The position numbers were made by a program, and so were the translations under genes. The notes under the pieces are model-generated. The model searched no databases, was not told the origin of the DNA, and saw only the letters and a program-made list of their open reading frames with translations. 17,526 bases of DNA from Nitriliruptorales bacterium (GTDB lineage Bacteria > Actinomycetota > Nitriliruptoria > Euzebyales > Egibacteraceae): assembly GCA_007126835.1 (NCBI GenBank), contig SLAO01000175.1, positions 1 through 17,526 on the forward strand, in the 5' to 3' direction. Positions 6,219-12,769 of the stretch are shown here, piece by piece (positions within the stretch are counted from its first letter, which is position 1; every line of letters begins with the position of its first letter).

Positions 6219-7493
6219 TCACTCCCGGTCGAGGGTCTGGACCCGCGCGGGCCCGACCGAGACCCACCGGATCGGCACCCCCGACAGCTCCTCCAGGCGG
6301 TCGACGTAGGCCTGCGCCTGCTTTGGCAGATCGGCGTAGCGGGTCACCTGCGACAGATCGGTCCGCCAGCCAGGGTGCTCCTCGTACACCGGCTCGGCGT
6401 GGTGGAAGATCGACTGGTGAGGCGGGAAGTGGTCGTACTCGTCGCCCTGATAGCGGTACGCCCGGCACAGCTTGACCGTGTCGAAGTCGCCGAGGACGTC
6501 GAGCTTCGTCAGGAAGTGCTCGGTCAGCCCGTTGACCCGCGCGGCGTAGCGGGCCAGCACCGCGTCGAACCAGCCCACGCGGCGCCGGCGCCCCGTGGTG
6601 ACGCCGAACTCGCCGCCGAGGTCGATGAGCCGGTCGCCCTCGGCTCCGTGCAGCTCGGTGGGAAACGGCCCGGTGCCCACGCGCGTGACGTAGGCCTTGG
6701 TCACGCCGATGACCTGATCGACGTCCTTGGGACCGAGCCCCGCGCCGGTCAGCGCACCTCCCGCCACCGGGTTCGACGACGTCACGAAGGGATAGGTGCC
6801 GTGGTCGAGGTCGAGCAGCGTGCCCTGGGCGCCCTCGAGCAGGATGGTCTTGCCGCGTTCGAGCGCGTCGTGGAGCAACGTGACCGTGTCGGCGATGTAG
6901 GGCCGCAGGCGCTCGGCGTAGACGGCGTACTCCGTCTCGATGTCGGCGCCCTTCATCGGCAGGCGGTTGTACACGCGCGACAGGACGGCGTTTTTCTCCT
7001 TGAGCACCGCGTCGAGCTTCTGACGGAAGATCTTCATGTCGTACAGGTCCTGCACGCGCAGCCCGACACGAGCGGCCTTGTCGGCGTACGTCGGCCCGAT
7101 GCCCCGCTTGGTCGTCCCGAGCCGCTGACGACCGAGGTAGCGCTCGGTGACCGCGTCGAGCTCGCGGTGGTAGGGCATGATCAGGTGCGCGTTGCCGCTG
7201 ATCTTCAGGTCGCTGACGTCGAGCCCCTTCTCGACCAGCTCGTCGAGCTCAGTCAGCAGCACGCCCGGGTCGAGGACCACCCCGTCGCCGATCACCGGCG
7301 TGACGCTGTCGTACATCACCCCCGAGGGCACCAGGTGCAGCTTCAAGGTGACGTCGCCGACGATGATCGTGTGCCCGGCGTTGTTGCCGCCCTGGTAACG
7401 GACGACGTAGTCGACGTCGTCGGCGAGCAGGTCGGTGGCCTTGCCCTTGCCCTCGTCACCCCACTGGGTGCCGACGAGGATGATCGCGCCCAT
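6219..7493 (-). CDS. purA: Adenylosuccinate synthetase
   Basis: PurA condenses IMP with aspartate using GTP to give adenylosuccinate, the first step of the AMP branch; PurB, encoded nearby, completes it. It is 424 residues, the usual bacterial length. The N-terminal [11 protein letters not shown] (residues 8-18) is the family's GTP/IMP loop, with the catalytic Asp13, and QGGNNAGHT carries His41. [38 protein letters not shown] and the [10 protein letters not shown] stretch are further conserved substrate-binding segments. The ATG at 7493 has AAGGG upstream. It follows the dodecin gene by 21 bp and precedes purD by four, so the three genes are probably co-transcribed. Confidence 0.97.
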   Translation of the reverse strand: MGAIILVGTQWGDEGKGKATDLLADDVDYVVRYQGGNNAGHTIIVGDVTLKLHLVPSGVMYDSVTPVIGDGVVLDPGVLLTELDELVEKGLDVSDLKISGNAHLIMPYHRELDAVTERYLGRQRLGTTKRGIGPTYADKAARVGLRVQDLYDMKIFRQKLDAVLKEKNAVLSRVYNRLPMKGADIETEYAVYAERLRPYIADTVTLLHDALERGKTILLEGAQGTLLDLDHGTYPFVTSSNPVAGGALTGAGLGPKDVDQVIGVTKAYVTRVGTGPFPTELHGAEGDRLIDLGGEFGVTTGRRRRVGWFDAVLARYAARVNGLTEHFLTKLDVLGDFDTVKLCRAYRYQGDEYDHFPPHQSIFHHAEPVYEEHPGWRTDLSQVTRYADLPKQAQAYVDRLEELSGVPIRWVSVGPARVQTLDRE

Positions 7494-7514
7494 GACAGGC
7501 CCTTCGGCTGGCGG

Positions 7515-7718
7515 CTAACGGTCCAGGCGGAAGCGGATGCGCACGTGCGTGTGGTACTCGGCGACCTCGTTGTTCTCGACGGTAGCCGAGGTCTCGAGCA
7601 CGTCGAAGCCCTCGATGCCACGCAGCGTCTTCGACGCCTCCTCGAGCGCCTTGTGCGCGGCGTCGCGCCATGAATCCTCAGAGACGCCGACCAGGTCGAT
7701 GGTCTTGATGACCGCCAT
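7515..7718 (-). CDS. Dodecin family protein
   Basis: This 67-residue protein matches the dodecin fold and length: MAVIKTIDLVGVSEDSWRDA, the helix KALEEASKTLRGIEG, then strands FDVLETSATVENNEVAEYH and HVRIRFRLDR. Dodecins form hollow 12-mers that store or sequester flavin (FMN, riboflavin) and, in some bacteria, CoA. The residue that normally stacks on the flavin, the Trp in a motif like LDWVEV, aligns with glycine here (IEGFDV), so flavin binding of the classical type is doubtful. The ATG at 7718 has GGAG seven bases upstream. It leads the purA-purD unit, with 21 bp to purA, which may simply be linkage. The family call is solid; the ligand is open. Confidence 0.88.
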   Translation of the reverse strand: MAVIKTIDLVGVSEDSWRDAAHKALEEASKTLRGIEGFDVLETSATVENNEVAEYHTHVRIRFRLDR

Positions 7719-7783
7719 GGGTTTGCTCCAGCTATTTGGGCACCGCGACAGCCCTGCAGGATAGTCCGCGCCGGCGCCGAGGG

Positions 7784-7800
7784 CGAGCGCGCGGCGCTCG
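7784..7800. terminator. Possible hairpin between the HAD gene and dodecin
   Basis: CGAGCG and CGCTCG pair as a 6-bp all-GC-type stem with a 5-base loop, 42-58 bp beyond the stop of the HAD gene on the minus strand. There is no U-run. The 123-bp gap 7719-7841 otherwise should hold the promoter of the dodecin-pur unit; a TATCCT at about 7758-7763 on the minus strand is a possible -10 but has no good -35. Confidence 0.25.
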
Positions 7801-7841
7801 GGCGGCCGTGGCTCACGTCCCGCAACCTCGACCCGCCGGCG

Positions 7842-8489
7842 CTACTCCACGCCGCGACGCAACGTCGACGCGGTGACGCGGTCGACCACGAGCGTGGCCG
7901 CACCCAGAGAGGACGGATCGACGTGGCCACGCCGCACGGCGACCACCTGCATCCCCGCGGCCAGGGCGGCGGCGACGCCGATCGACGTGTCTTCCACCGC
8001 CAGGCACCGGCGTGGATCGACCCCGAGCGCCTCGGCGGCCCGCACGTAGACGTCCGGCGCGGGTTTGCCGTGGCGCACCTCGTCGCCTGCGACTACCGCG
8101 TCGAACATCCCGCCGAGCCCGACCGCGTCCAAGGTTGCCGACAGTCGCCGCCGAGGGCTGGACGAGGCAACGCCGAGGGGCGTGCCAGCCGAGGCAAGCT
8201 CATGGGCTGCCCCGCACGCGTCCTCGAACCGGGGCAGTTCGGCGAACCGGTCCAGGGTCGCGGACTGCACGGTTTCCATGAGCTCGTGGCGCGGAGGCAG
8301 GCTGGCGCGAGCGCCAAAGGCGGCGTACACCTCGGCCTCGGAGCGACCGGTCAGGTCGCGGACGTCTGCCTGCGTGACCTCCACGCCATGCGGGGCAAGG
8401 GCGTCGCGCCAGGCGGACCACGCCAGCTCTTCGGAATCGACGAGGACGCCGTCGCAGTCGAAGATCACCGCCGTCGGGGGTCCGGGCAT
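7842..8489 (-). CDS. HAD-superfamily phosphatase / beta-phosphoglucomutase-like enzyme
   Basis: This gene encodes 215 residues. It has all four HAD motifs: FDCDGVLVDS with nucleophile Asp11 and acid/base Asp13, GVASSSPRRR (motif II Ser), GKPAPDVYVRAAE (motif III Lys) and AVEDTSIGVAAA (motif IV acids). A helical cap is inserted between motifs I and II, as in the phosphoglycolate phosphatase/beta-PGM subgroup. Reactions in this group are dephosphorylation of small sugar or polyol phosphates, or C1-C6 phosphate transfer. It is cytosolic. It starts two bases after the SorC regulator stop with AGGGGG upstream and is the last gene of the sugar operon, so its substrate is likely a phosphorylated intermediate of that pathway (inference). 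Confidence 0.88.
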   Translation of the reverse strand: MPGPPTAVIFDCDGVLVDSEELAWSAWRDALAPHGVEVTQADVRDLTGRSEAEVYAAFGARASLPPRHELMETVQSATLDRFAELPRFEDACGAAHELASAGTPLGVASSSPRRRLSATLDAVGLGGMFDAVVAGDEVRHGKPAPDVYVRAAEALGVDPRRCLAVEDTSIGVAAALAAGMQVVAVRRGHVDPSSLGAATLVVDRVTASTLRRGVE

Positions 8490-8491
8490 CG

Positions 8492-9457
8492 TCAGGCCCC
8501 CTGGTCGAGCGCGCGGACCGCCCCGATATCGGTGATCAGGTGCGTGCAGACGCCCGAGCGCAGCAGCGCGCCGATCGCCGCGGCCTTGGACCGCCCACCG
8601 GCGACCGCGATGACGCTGGGGACCTGCGCCAGCGCGGCGGGCCCGATCGCGATCGTGCGGTCACGCAGGCCCTCGTCGACGATGGAGCCCGAGGTGTCGA
8701 GGAACATGCCGCAGATCTCAGCAACGGCGCCCCGCCGCGCGAGCGCCGCCACGTCGTCGTCGTGCAGGGCAGGTCGCAGTGGGGACGCGCCCGGCCAGCT
8801 ACCGACACCGAGCATGACCAGATCGAGATTCGAAAAGGCCGTGACGGTCGCGGCGTTGGCCGGATCAGCCAGGAGGCTGTCGGCGACACGCGCATCGCTC
8901 GTGAGGAGCGGTGCGTGCAGCGACGACACCTGGCCGCCGCTGCGCGCAGCCAACCGGTGGACCAGTCGACTGGCCCCATCGTCGAAGGCCGACGGCAGAC
9001 CGCCGGCGACCTGGACGACCTGGCAGCGCGGGAGCACGTCGACAGCGTCGACGACGGCGGCCATCGTGCGGCCCCATGACAGGCCGATCGCGCCGTCGGT
9101 GGGGGTCGCTCCCCGCAGCCACCGCGCGCCGAGCTGACCGAGCTGGGTGCGCAGCGCGTCGTCGTCGGAGAGTTCGCGGCCCAGCACCCACGCTTCGGCG
9201 AGGCCGTATCGGCGCCGGAGCTCGTCGCCGGCGGCGACGTCGAGGCCCAAGGGCGGGTGGATCTCGATGGTCACCAGGCCCGCCTCCTTCGCGAGCGCGA
9301 GCAGGCGGGCCACCTTGAACCGGGAGATCCCCAGTTCCTCGGCGATGCTCTGCTTGTTGCGCTCGTCGACGTAGAAGCGCTGGGCGACGGTGGCCGCCAG
9401 CGGCAGGTCCGCCGCGTCGTCGCCACCGCCACCCCGGCCGGCTCGCCCTGCCGTCAT
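8492..9457 (-). CDS. SorC/DeoR-type sugar-binding transcriptional regulator
   Basis: This gene encodes 321 residues. A helix-turn-helix at about residues 34-58 (NKQSIAEELGISRFKVARLL) is followed by the SorC-family effector domain: GLSWGRTMAAVVDA, QVVQVAGGL, DLVMLGVGSW, AVAEICGMFLD and VIAVAGGRSKAAAIGALL are its conserved blocks, related to glucosamine-6-phosphate deaminase folds. Members bind phosphorylated sugars, form tetramers and usually repress the sugar operon they sit in. Here the gene is third in the kinase-SIS operon, 13 bp after the SIS gene, so it most likely controls the divergent promoters at 11713-11905 and thus itself. The start is the first ATG of the frame; the residues before LPLAATVAQRFY are glycine-rich and poorly conserved, so a later start is possible. 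Confidence 0.9.
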   Translation of the reverse strand: MTAGRAGRGGGGDDAADLPLAATVAQRFYVDERNKQSIAEELGISRFKVARLLALAKEAGLVTIEIHPPLGLDVAAGDELRRRYGLAEAWVLGRELSDDDALRTQLGQLGARWLRGATPTDGAIGLSWGRTMAAVVDAVDVLPRCQVVQVAGGLPSAFDDGASRLVHRLAARSGGQVSSLHAPLLTSDARVADSLLADPANAATVTAFSNLDLVMLGVGSWPGASPLRPALHDDDVAALARRGAVAEICGMFLDTSGSIVDEGLRDRTIAIGPAALAQVPSVIAVAGGRSKAAAIGALLRSGVCTHLITDIGAVRALDQGA

Positions 9458-9470
9458 GGGACGGGCCGTG

Positions 9471-10736
9471 TCAGTGGGTGCCCAGCGGAAACGCCGTCAG
9501 CCATGCGCGGGCGTTGGGTTCGTGGTCGGTACGCAAGGTATCGGGGTTGAAACCCCGAGCCACGCCGAGGTGGTATCCGAGGAGCTGGAACACGACCGTC
9601 ATCGGCACCACCGACACGAGCTCAGAGGCCGGACCCACCGGGATCGACACATCGGCGTGCGCGGCGAGCTCGCGGGCGGTGGAGCCACCGGACCATGTGA
9701 CCGCGATGGTGGGGGCGTGGGCCTCGCGGGCCGCACGCAGAGCGTCGACGACGCGTTCGTTGGCTGCCCCTTCGGCCTCGATGGCGACAACGGGACGCTC
9801 GGGGGCCAGCACCGACAGCGCGTCGTGGTGGAAGTCCCCGGTGCGGTAGGCCTTCGCTACCAAGATCGCCTGCTCCTCGATCTTCAAGACGCCCTCGCGG
9901 GCGGAGTAGTAGTGGGGACCGGAGCCGACGAGCATCCACGAGGTGGCGTCGGCGTAGCGGAGGGCGAGGTCTCGGATCGTGCCTTCTTGCTGCTCGAGGA
10001 AGTCGCGGCCGGCTGCGGCGGCCTCGGGCAAGGCCTCGGCGACCGGGTCGAGGAGGTCGTCGTCGACCCCACGACGCCGGCCGAGGGCGACAGCGAGCAT
10101 CGTCTGGAGCAGGACCCGGGTGCTGATCACCGAGGTGCACGGACCGGTGCCCTGACTGGTCACGTACGTCAAGGACTGCTGGCTCGCCCGGGTGACCGGG
10201 GTGTCCTCGGTGTTGGTGATGGCCAGCGTCGCGAAGCCGCGCTCGTCGGCGGCCTGCATCGCCTGGACCGTCTCGATGCTGCCACCGGTCCCGGAGTGCC
10301 CCACCACCAGCGTCCGCGCCGGATCCGCGGGTGGGAAGTAGTGCACCAGCTCGTAGGACTCGACGGCGTCAGTCCGCAGACCGGCGAGCCGCTCGAACAC
10401 GAACGCGCCGTGGATGTCGGTGAAGAACGCCGACCCGCACCCGGTGAAGATGATCCGGTCGATGCCCTTGGCGTGCAGGTCGTCGGCGAGCCGGTCGACA
10501 CGCTCGGCGTAGTGCTCCACGATGTCGGTCCACTGTCGGGGCTGCTTGTGGATCTCGTCGTGGAGCAGGAAGGGGTGCTCTGTGCGGACCTCGCTGGCTT
10601 CACGGATCGTGTACCACAGCGGCCGACGGGCCGCTTCTTGCCCCAGCCAGTCCGGGATCGGGTGCTCGCGGGTGGGGATCTCGGCGCCGGGGTGGCGCTC
10701 CATCAGCTGCGTCGCCCAGCGGGGCAGCTTATCCAT
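9471..10736 (-). CDS. Double-SIS sugar-phosphate isomerase/deglycase (GlmS isomerase/FrlB type)
   Basis: This gene encodes 421 residues with two SIS domains, about 95-220 (FTGCGSAFF, VVGHSGTGGS) and 265-395 (LVGSGPHYYSAREGVLKIEE). The C-terminal QLLGYHLGVARGFNPDTLR matches the GlmS/FrlB tail. Aligned to the GlmS isomerase domain, Glu288 and His304 fall at the positions of its Glu488 and His504, with the same 16-residue spacing; the GlmS C-terminal lysine is not evident. No glutaminase domain is present, so it is not a glucosamine synthase. Likely roles are aldose-ketose isomerisation of a sugar 6-phosphate, amino-sugar deamination, or cleavage of a phosphorylated Amadori product as by FrlB. 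The ATG at 10736 has AAGGAG six bases upstream (10743-10748) and overlaps the kinase stop by eight bases, so kinase and isomerase are coupled. Confidence 0.85.
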   Translation of the reverse strand: MDKLPRWATQLMERHPGAEIPTREHPIPDWLGQEAARRPLWYTIREASEVRTEHPFLLHDEIHKQPRQWTDIVEHYAERVDRLADDLHAKGIDRIIFTGCGSAFFTDIHGAFVFERLAGLRTDAVESYELVHYFPPADPARTLVVGHSGTGGSIETVQAMQAADERGFATLAITNTEDTPVTRASQQSLTYVTSQGTGPCTSVISTRVLLQTMLAVALGRRRGVDDDLLDPVAEALPEAAAAGRDFLEQQEGTIRDLALRYADATSWMLVGSGPHYYSAREGVLKIEEQAILVAKAYRTGDFHHDALSVLAPERPVVAIEAEGAANERVVDALRAAREAHAPTIAVTWSGGSTARELAAHADVSIPVGPASELVSVVPMTVVFQLLGYHLGVARGFNPDTLRTDHEPNARAWLTAFPLGTH

Positions 10737-11712
10737 GTGATGCTCCTTCGTCGGGTTCAGGGTTGCTTGCAAGGAACTGGTGGACCTCGGCGGCCACGGG
10801 CGCACCGAGCACACCGCGGCCCCGGTCCAGCACCAGCGCTGCGGTGGCCGCGCCGAAGGCCACCGCTCGACGCGCCGGAAGGTCCTGCGTCACAGCGTGG
10901 ACCAACCCCGCATCAAAGGCGTCGCCCGCCCCCACGGTCGACCCAGGTGCCACCTCGAACGCGGGGACTTCGAGCACCTCTGAGGCGTCGACGTGGACCG
11001 CGCCACGCCCGCCCCGCTTGACGACCACGGCAAGGCCGAAGTCGGCCACCAGCTGCTCCGTGATCTCGCGCAGCTGTGGCTCTCCGGCGTCGACGAGCCC
11101 GCCAAGCTCGACCTCGTTGGCGAGCAGCAGATCAACGAAGGGCAGCACACCGCGGAGCTGGTCTCGGCGCAGGTGAGCGGTCGGTGGCCCGATGTCGAGC
11201 GCCACCCGCGCCCCCGCCTCGGATGCAGCCTCGGCCCACGCCCGCAGCGCGGTCGGCGCCGGGTGCGGGTAGCCCGCCATGACCAGCATGTCCCCGGGGG
11301 CCATCCAGTGGTGCCGAGCGACTTCCAGCAGCTTCTCCGTGCTGGGCGTGACCGGCCGGAACAGCGACAACCGTCGACCCGCCTGGTCGGTGGCGACCAC
11401 GTTGACGGAGGTCTCATCGGGCGAAACCTCGCGGACCTCGACGCCGGCCCCGGCGAGCTCTCCCCGCAGCCACTGGGCGAACAGATCGTCGCCGAGCGGA
11501 GTGACCAGCACGACCTTCGCCCCCAGCCGGCTTGCGGTGAACGCGATGTTGCCCCCGTTGCCCCCGACGGTGGGGACGAACGGCTGGGGAAGGTGCGCCA
11601 ACGACGACTCGGTGAACTCGTCGACCCCTGCATCGTTGCGGGGCAGCGCAGACAGCCCGACGGCGAGCAGGTCGAACGTCGTTCCGCCGACCACGTGGAT
11701 GGTGGTGCTCAT
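10729..11712 (-). CDS. PfkB-family sugar kinase
   Basis: This 327-residue ribokinase/fructokinase-like enzyme should phosphorylate a free sugar or sugar derivative with ATP in the cytosol. The substrate-binding N-terminus VVGGTTFDLLAVG, GGNGGNIAFTASRLGA (residues 50-65) and the PfkB C-terminal signature GAGDAFDAGLVHA (261-273, catalytic base Asp264) are clear, with LLLANEVELGGL marking the NE motif. Subfamily members act on fructose, ribose, 2-keto-3-deoxygluconate, tagatose phosphate or fructoselysine, and sequence alone does not decide. The ATG at 11712 has no clear ribosome binding site; it overlaps the stop of a possible seven-codon leader. The frame could be extended upstream to 11961, but those residues cross the promoter and look non-coding. 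First gene of the leftward sugar operon. Confidence 0.9.
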   Translation of the reverse strand: MSTTIHVVGGTTFDLLAVGLSALPRNDAGVDEFTESSLAHLPQPFVPTVGGNGGNIAFTASRLGAKVVLVTPLGDDLFAQWLRGELAGAGVEVREVSPDETSVNVVATDQAGRRLSLFRPVTPSTEKLLEVARHHWMAPGDMLVMAGYPHPAPTALRAWAEAASEAGARVALDIGPPTAHLRRDQLRGVLPFVDLLLANEVELGGLVDAGEPQLREITEQLVADFGLAVVVKRGGRGAVHVDASEVLEVPAFEVAPGSTVGAGDAFDAGLVHAVTQDLPARRAVAFGAATAALVLDRGRGVLGAPVAAEVHQFLASNPEPDEGASHG

Positions 11713-11738
11713 ACGAGAAGCTGATCGCTCATATGAGC
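11707..11738. promoter_or_regulatory. Two operator-like palindromes at the kinase promoter
   Basis: GCTCATATGAGC at 11727-11738 is a perfect 12-bp palindrome that touches the -10 box and covers the expected transcription start. GCTCATACGAGA at 11707-11718 matches it in 10 of 12 positions and overlaps the kinase start codon. The two are 20 bp apart start to start, close to two helical turns, so one oligomeric repressor could hold both on one face. I did not find another copy of the perfect palindrome by eye in the window. The SorC protein is the obvious candidate, by proximity only. Confidence 0.6.
11709..11732 (-). CDS. Possible seven-codon leader peptide of the kinase gene
   Basis: An ATG at 11732-11730 opens the frame MSDQLLV, ending in TGA at 11711-11709. 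That TGA overlaps the kinase ATG (11712-11710) as ATGA. If transcription starts seven bases after the -10 box, the first transcribed base would be the A of this ATG, making the peptide's mRNA leaderless. Leaderless starts are common in actinobacteria, and the kinase itself lacks a ribosome binding site, so coupled reinitiation is plausible. The ATG also lies within the palindrome, so chance is a real alternative. Confidence 0.3.
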   Translation of the reverse strand: MSDQLLV

Positions 11739-11905
11739 ATCGTAGCGGGTGCCACAGTGAGCGGCAAGCACACCCATCGGTCGCGGTATCTGGGAGCCGG
11801 GGGCGGCTTGCGCCGGTGACCAGCGGTGTGGAACGCTCCATCGTTGCGCGAGCACGGACTGCGCAGACGCGCCAACCGTGGTCTGGCCCCAGCAGAGGAG
11901 ATCCC
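11713..11905. other. Divergent intergenic control region of the sugar locus
   Basis: This 193-bp region separates the leftward kinase operon from the rightward TIM-barrel operon. Its left end holds the minus-strand promoter and palindromes described separately. For the rightward operon I see a good ribosome binding site (AGAGGAG at 11894-11900, five bases before ATG 11906) but no convincing -35/-10 pair. It contains no gene. Confidence 0.6.
11739..11767 (-). promoter_or_regulatory. Sigma70-type promoter of the kinase operon
   Basis: On the minus strand TTGCCG (11767-11762) and TACGAT (11744-11739) are separated by exactly 17 bases. The -10 has the TAnnAT form usual in actinobacteria, and the -35 matches TTGACA in four of six bases. 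The predicted start point falls inside the palindrome at 11727-11738, about 20 bases before the kinase ATG. Confidence 0.55.
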
Positions 11906-12769
11906 ATGTCCGTGGCCGTAGCCGGCGCCCCTTGCAACGTGGGGGTCGCTGCCGACCCCAACGCGGCACCGCCGTCCGACGTGCTCCTCGACGCCTTGCA
12001 GCAGGCCGGCTACGTGGGGGTTGACCTCGGCCCGCCCGGCTACCTCGCCGGCGCCGGTGAGCTCGGCGACCGGCTACGGGCGCGCGGGTTCGGGCTCGCT
12101 GGCGGATGGGTGCAGCTCGGCGTTCCCGACACCCTCGAGACGTTGGCGGGACTGCTCGACGCGTGCGATGCCGCATTGGCCGCCGCTCCTGACCACCCGC
12201 CGCCGCGGCCCACGATCGGGCCACCCCCGGCTCCGCGCGCGCGCATCGGAGCGCCTACCCGCCTCGACGACGCCGCCATGGATGAGCTCGCAGCCGCCCT
12301 GGACGACCTCGCCGCCCGGTGCCGCGCGCGGGGCCACGAGCCCGTGCTCCACCCGCACGTCGGCACCACGATCGAAACGCCCGAGGACACCGCACGCATG
12401 CTCGAGCGCAGCGACGTCGAGCTCTGCTTCGACACCGGCCACGTCCAGCTGGGCGGGGGCAACCCGCTGGGGCTGCTGACGCGATGGCGCGACCGCATCA
12501 GCCATGTGCACCTAAAGGACGTCGACGAGAACATCGCAGCGAGGCTGCGCGACGAGCAAGCCGCGACGGAGCGCACCTGGGACTCCGGGGTGTTCTGCGA
12601 GCTCGGCACCGGCGACCTCGACCTCGCCGCCGCGGTCGCCGCCCTGGCTGACTTCTCCGGCTGGGTCGTCATCGAGCAAGACCGTGCCGTGCACAGCGAG
12701 CAGGAAACCCAAGACGCGCTGGCCGCGCAGGCACGGAACCGCGAGCGCTTGGCCGAGGTGGGCTGGTGA
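11906..12769 (+). CDS. IolE-like TIM-barrel sugar isomerase/epimerase/dehydratase
   Basis: This 287-residue protein belongs to the xylose isomerase-like TIM-barrel (AP endonuclease 2) superfamily. LHPHVGTTIETPED (residues 148-161), CFDTGHVQLGGG (174-185), ISHVHLKDVDE (198-208) and WVVIEQD (253-259) are the barrel strands; Asp176, His202 and Glu257 are probable metal ligands. The HPHVGT and HVHLKD motifs are closest to IolE (2-keto-myo-inositol dehydratase) and related enzymes. Such proteins epimerise, isomerise or dehydrate keto-sugars and are often paired with Gfo/Idh dehydrogenases, as here. A proline-rich stretch at 98-112 is odd and may be a lineage loop. The ATG at 11906 has AGAGGAG just upstream; the longer in-frame extension crosses the opposing kinase gene and is rejected. 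It is the first gene of the rightward operon. Confidence 0.85.
   Translation: MSVAVAGAPCNVGVAADPNAAPPSDVLLDALQQAGYVGVDLGPPGYLAGAGELGDRLRARGFGLAGGWVQLGVPDTLETLAGLLDACDAALAAAPDHPPPRPTIGPPPAPRARIGAPTRLDDAAMDELAAALDDLAARCRARGHEPVLHPHVGTTIETPEDTARMLERSDVELCFDTGHVQLGGGNPLGLLTRWRDRISHVHLKDVDENIAARLRDEQAATERTWDSGVFCELGTGDLDLAAAVAALADFSGWVVIEQDRAVHSEQETQDALAAQARNRERLAEVGW

Noticed and set aside
2939..7673. Long plus-strand open frames opposite purB, the acetyltransferase, purD and purA (for example 2939-4900 and 5805-7673)
   Set aside because: They are antisense to clearly recognised genes, rich in Arg/Gly/Ala/Pro with no family motif, and arise because stop codons are rare in high-GC sequence.
10737..10814. 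Longer start for the SIS gene at 10814
   Set aside because: The extra 26 residues are the kinase C-terminus read in another frame, and AAGGAG sits at the right distance from ATG 10736.
9390..11021. A 543-residue plus-strand open frame opposite the SIS and kinase genes
   Set aside because: It mirrors real coding sequence on the other strand, shows no domain motif and has no sensible ribosome binding site.
11279..11905. N-terminal extension of the TIM-barrel gene to 11279
   Set aside because: It would run antisense through the kinase gene and across the divergent promoter region; ATG 11906 has a good ribosome binding site and the barrel begins right after it.
11713..11961. N-terminal extension of the kinase up to 11961
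   Set aside because: It crosses the promoter and operator palindromes and overlaps the start of the divergent gene; the PfkB fold starts at VVGGTTFD soon after ATG 11712.
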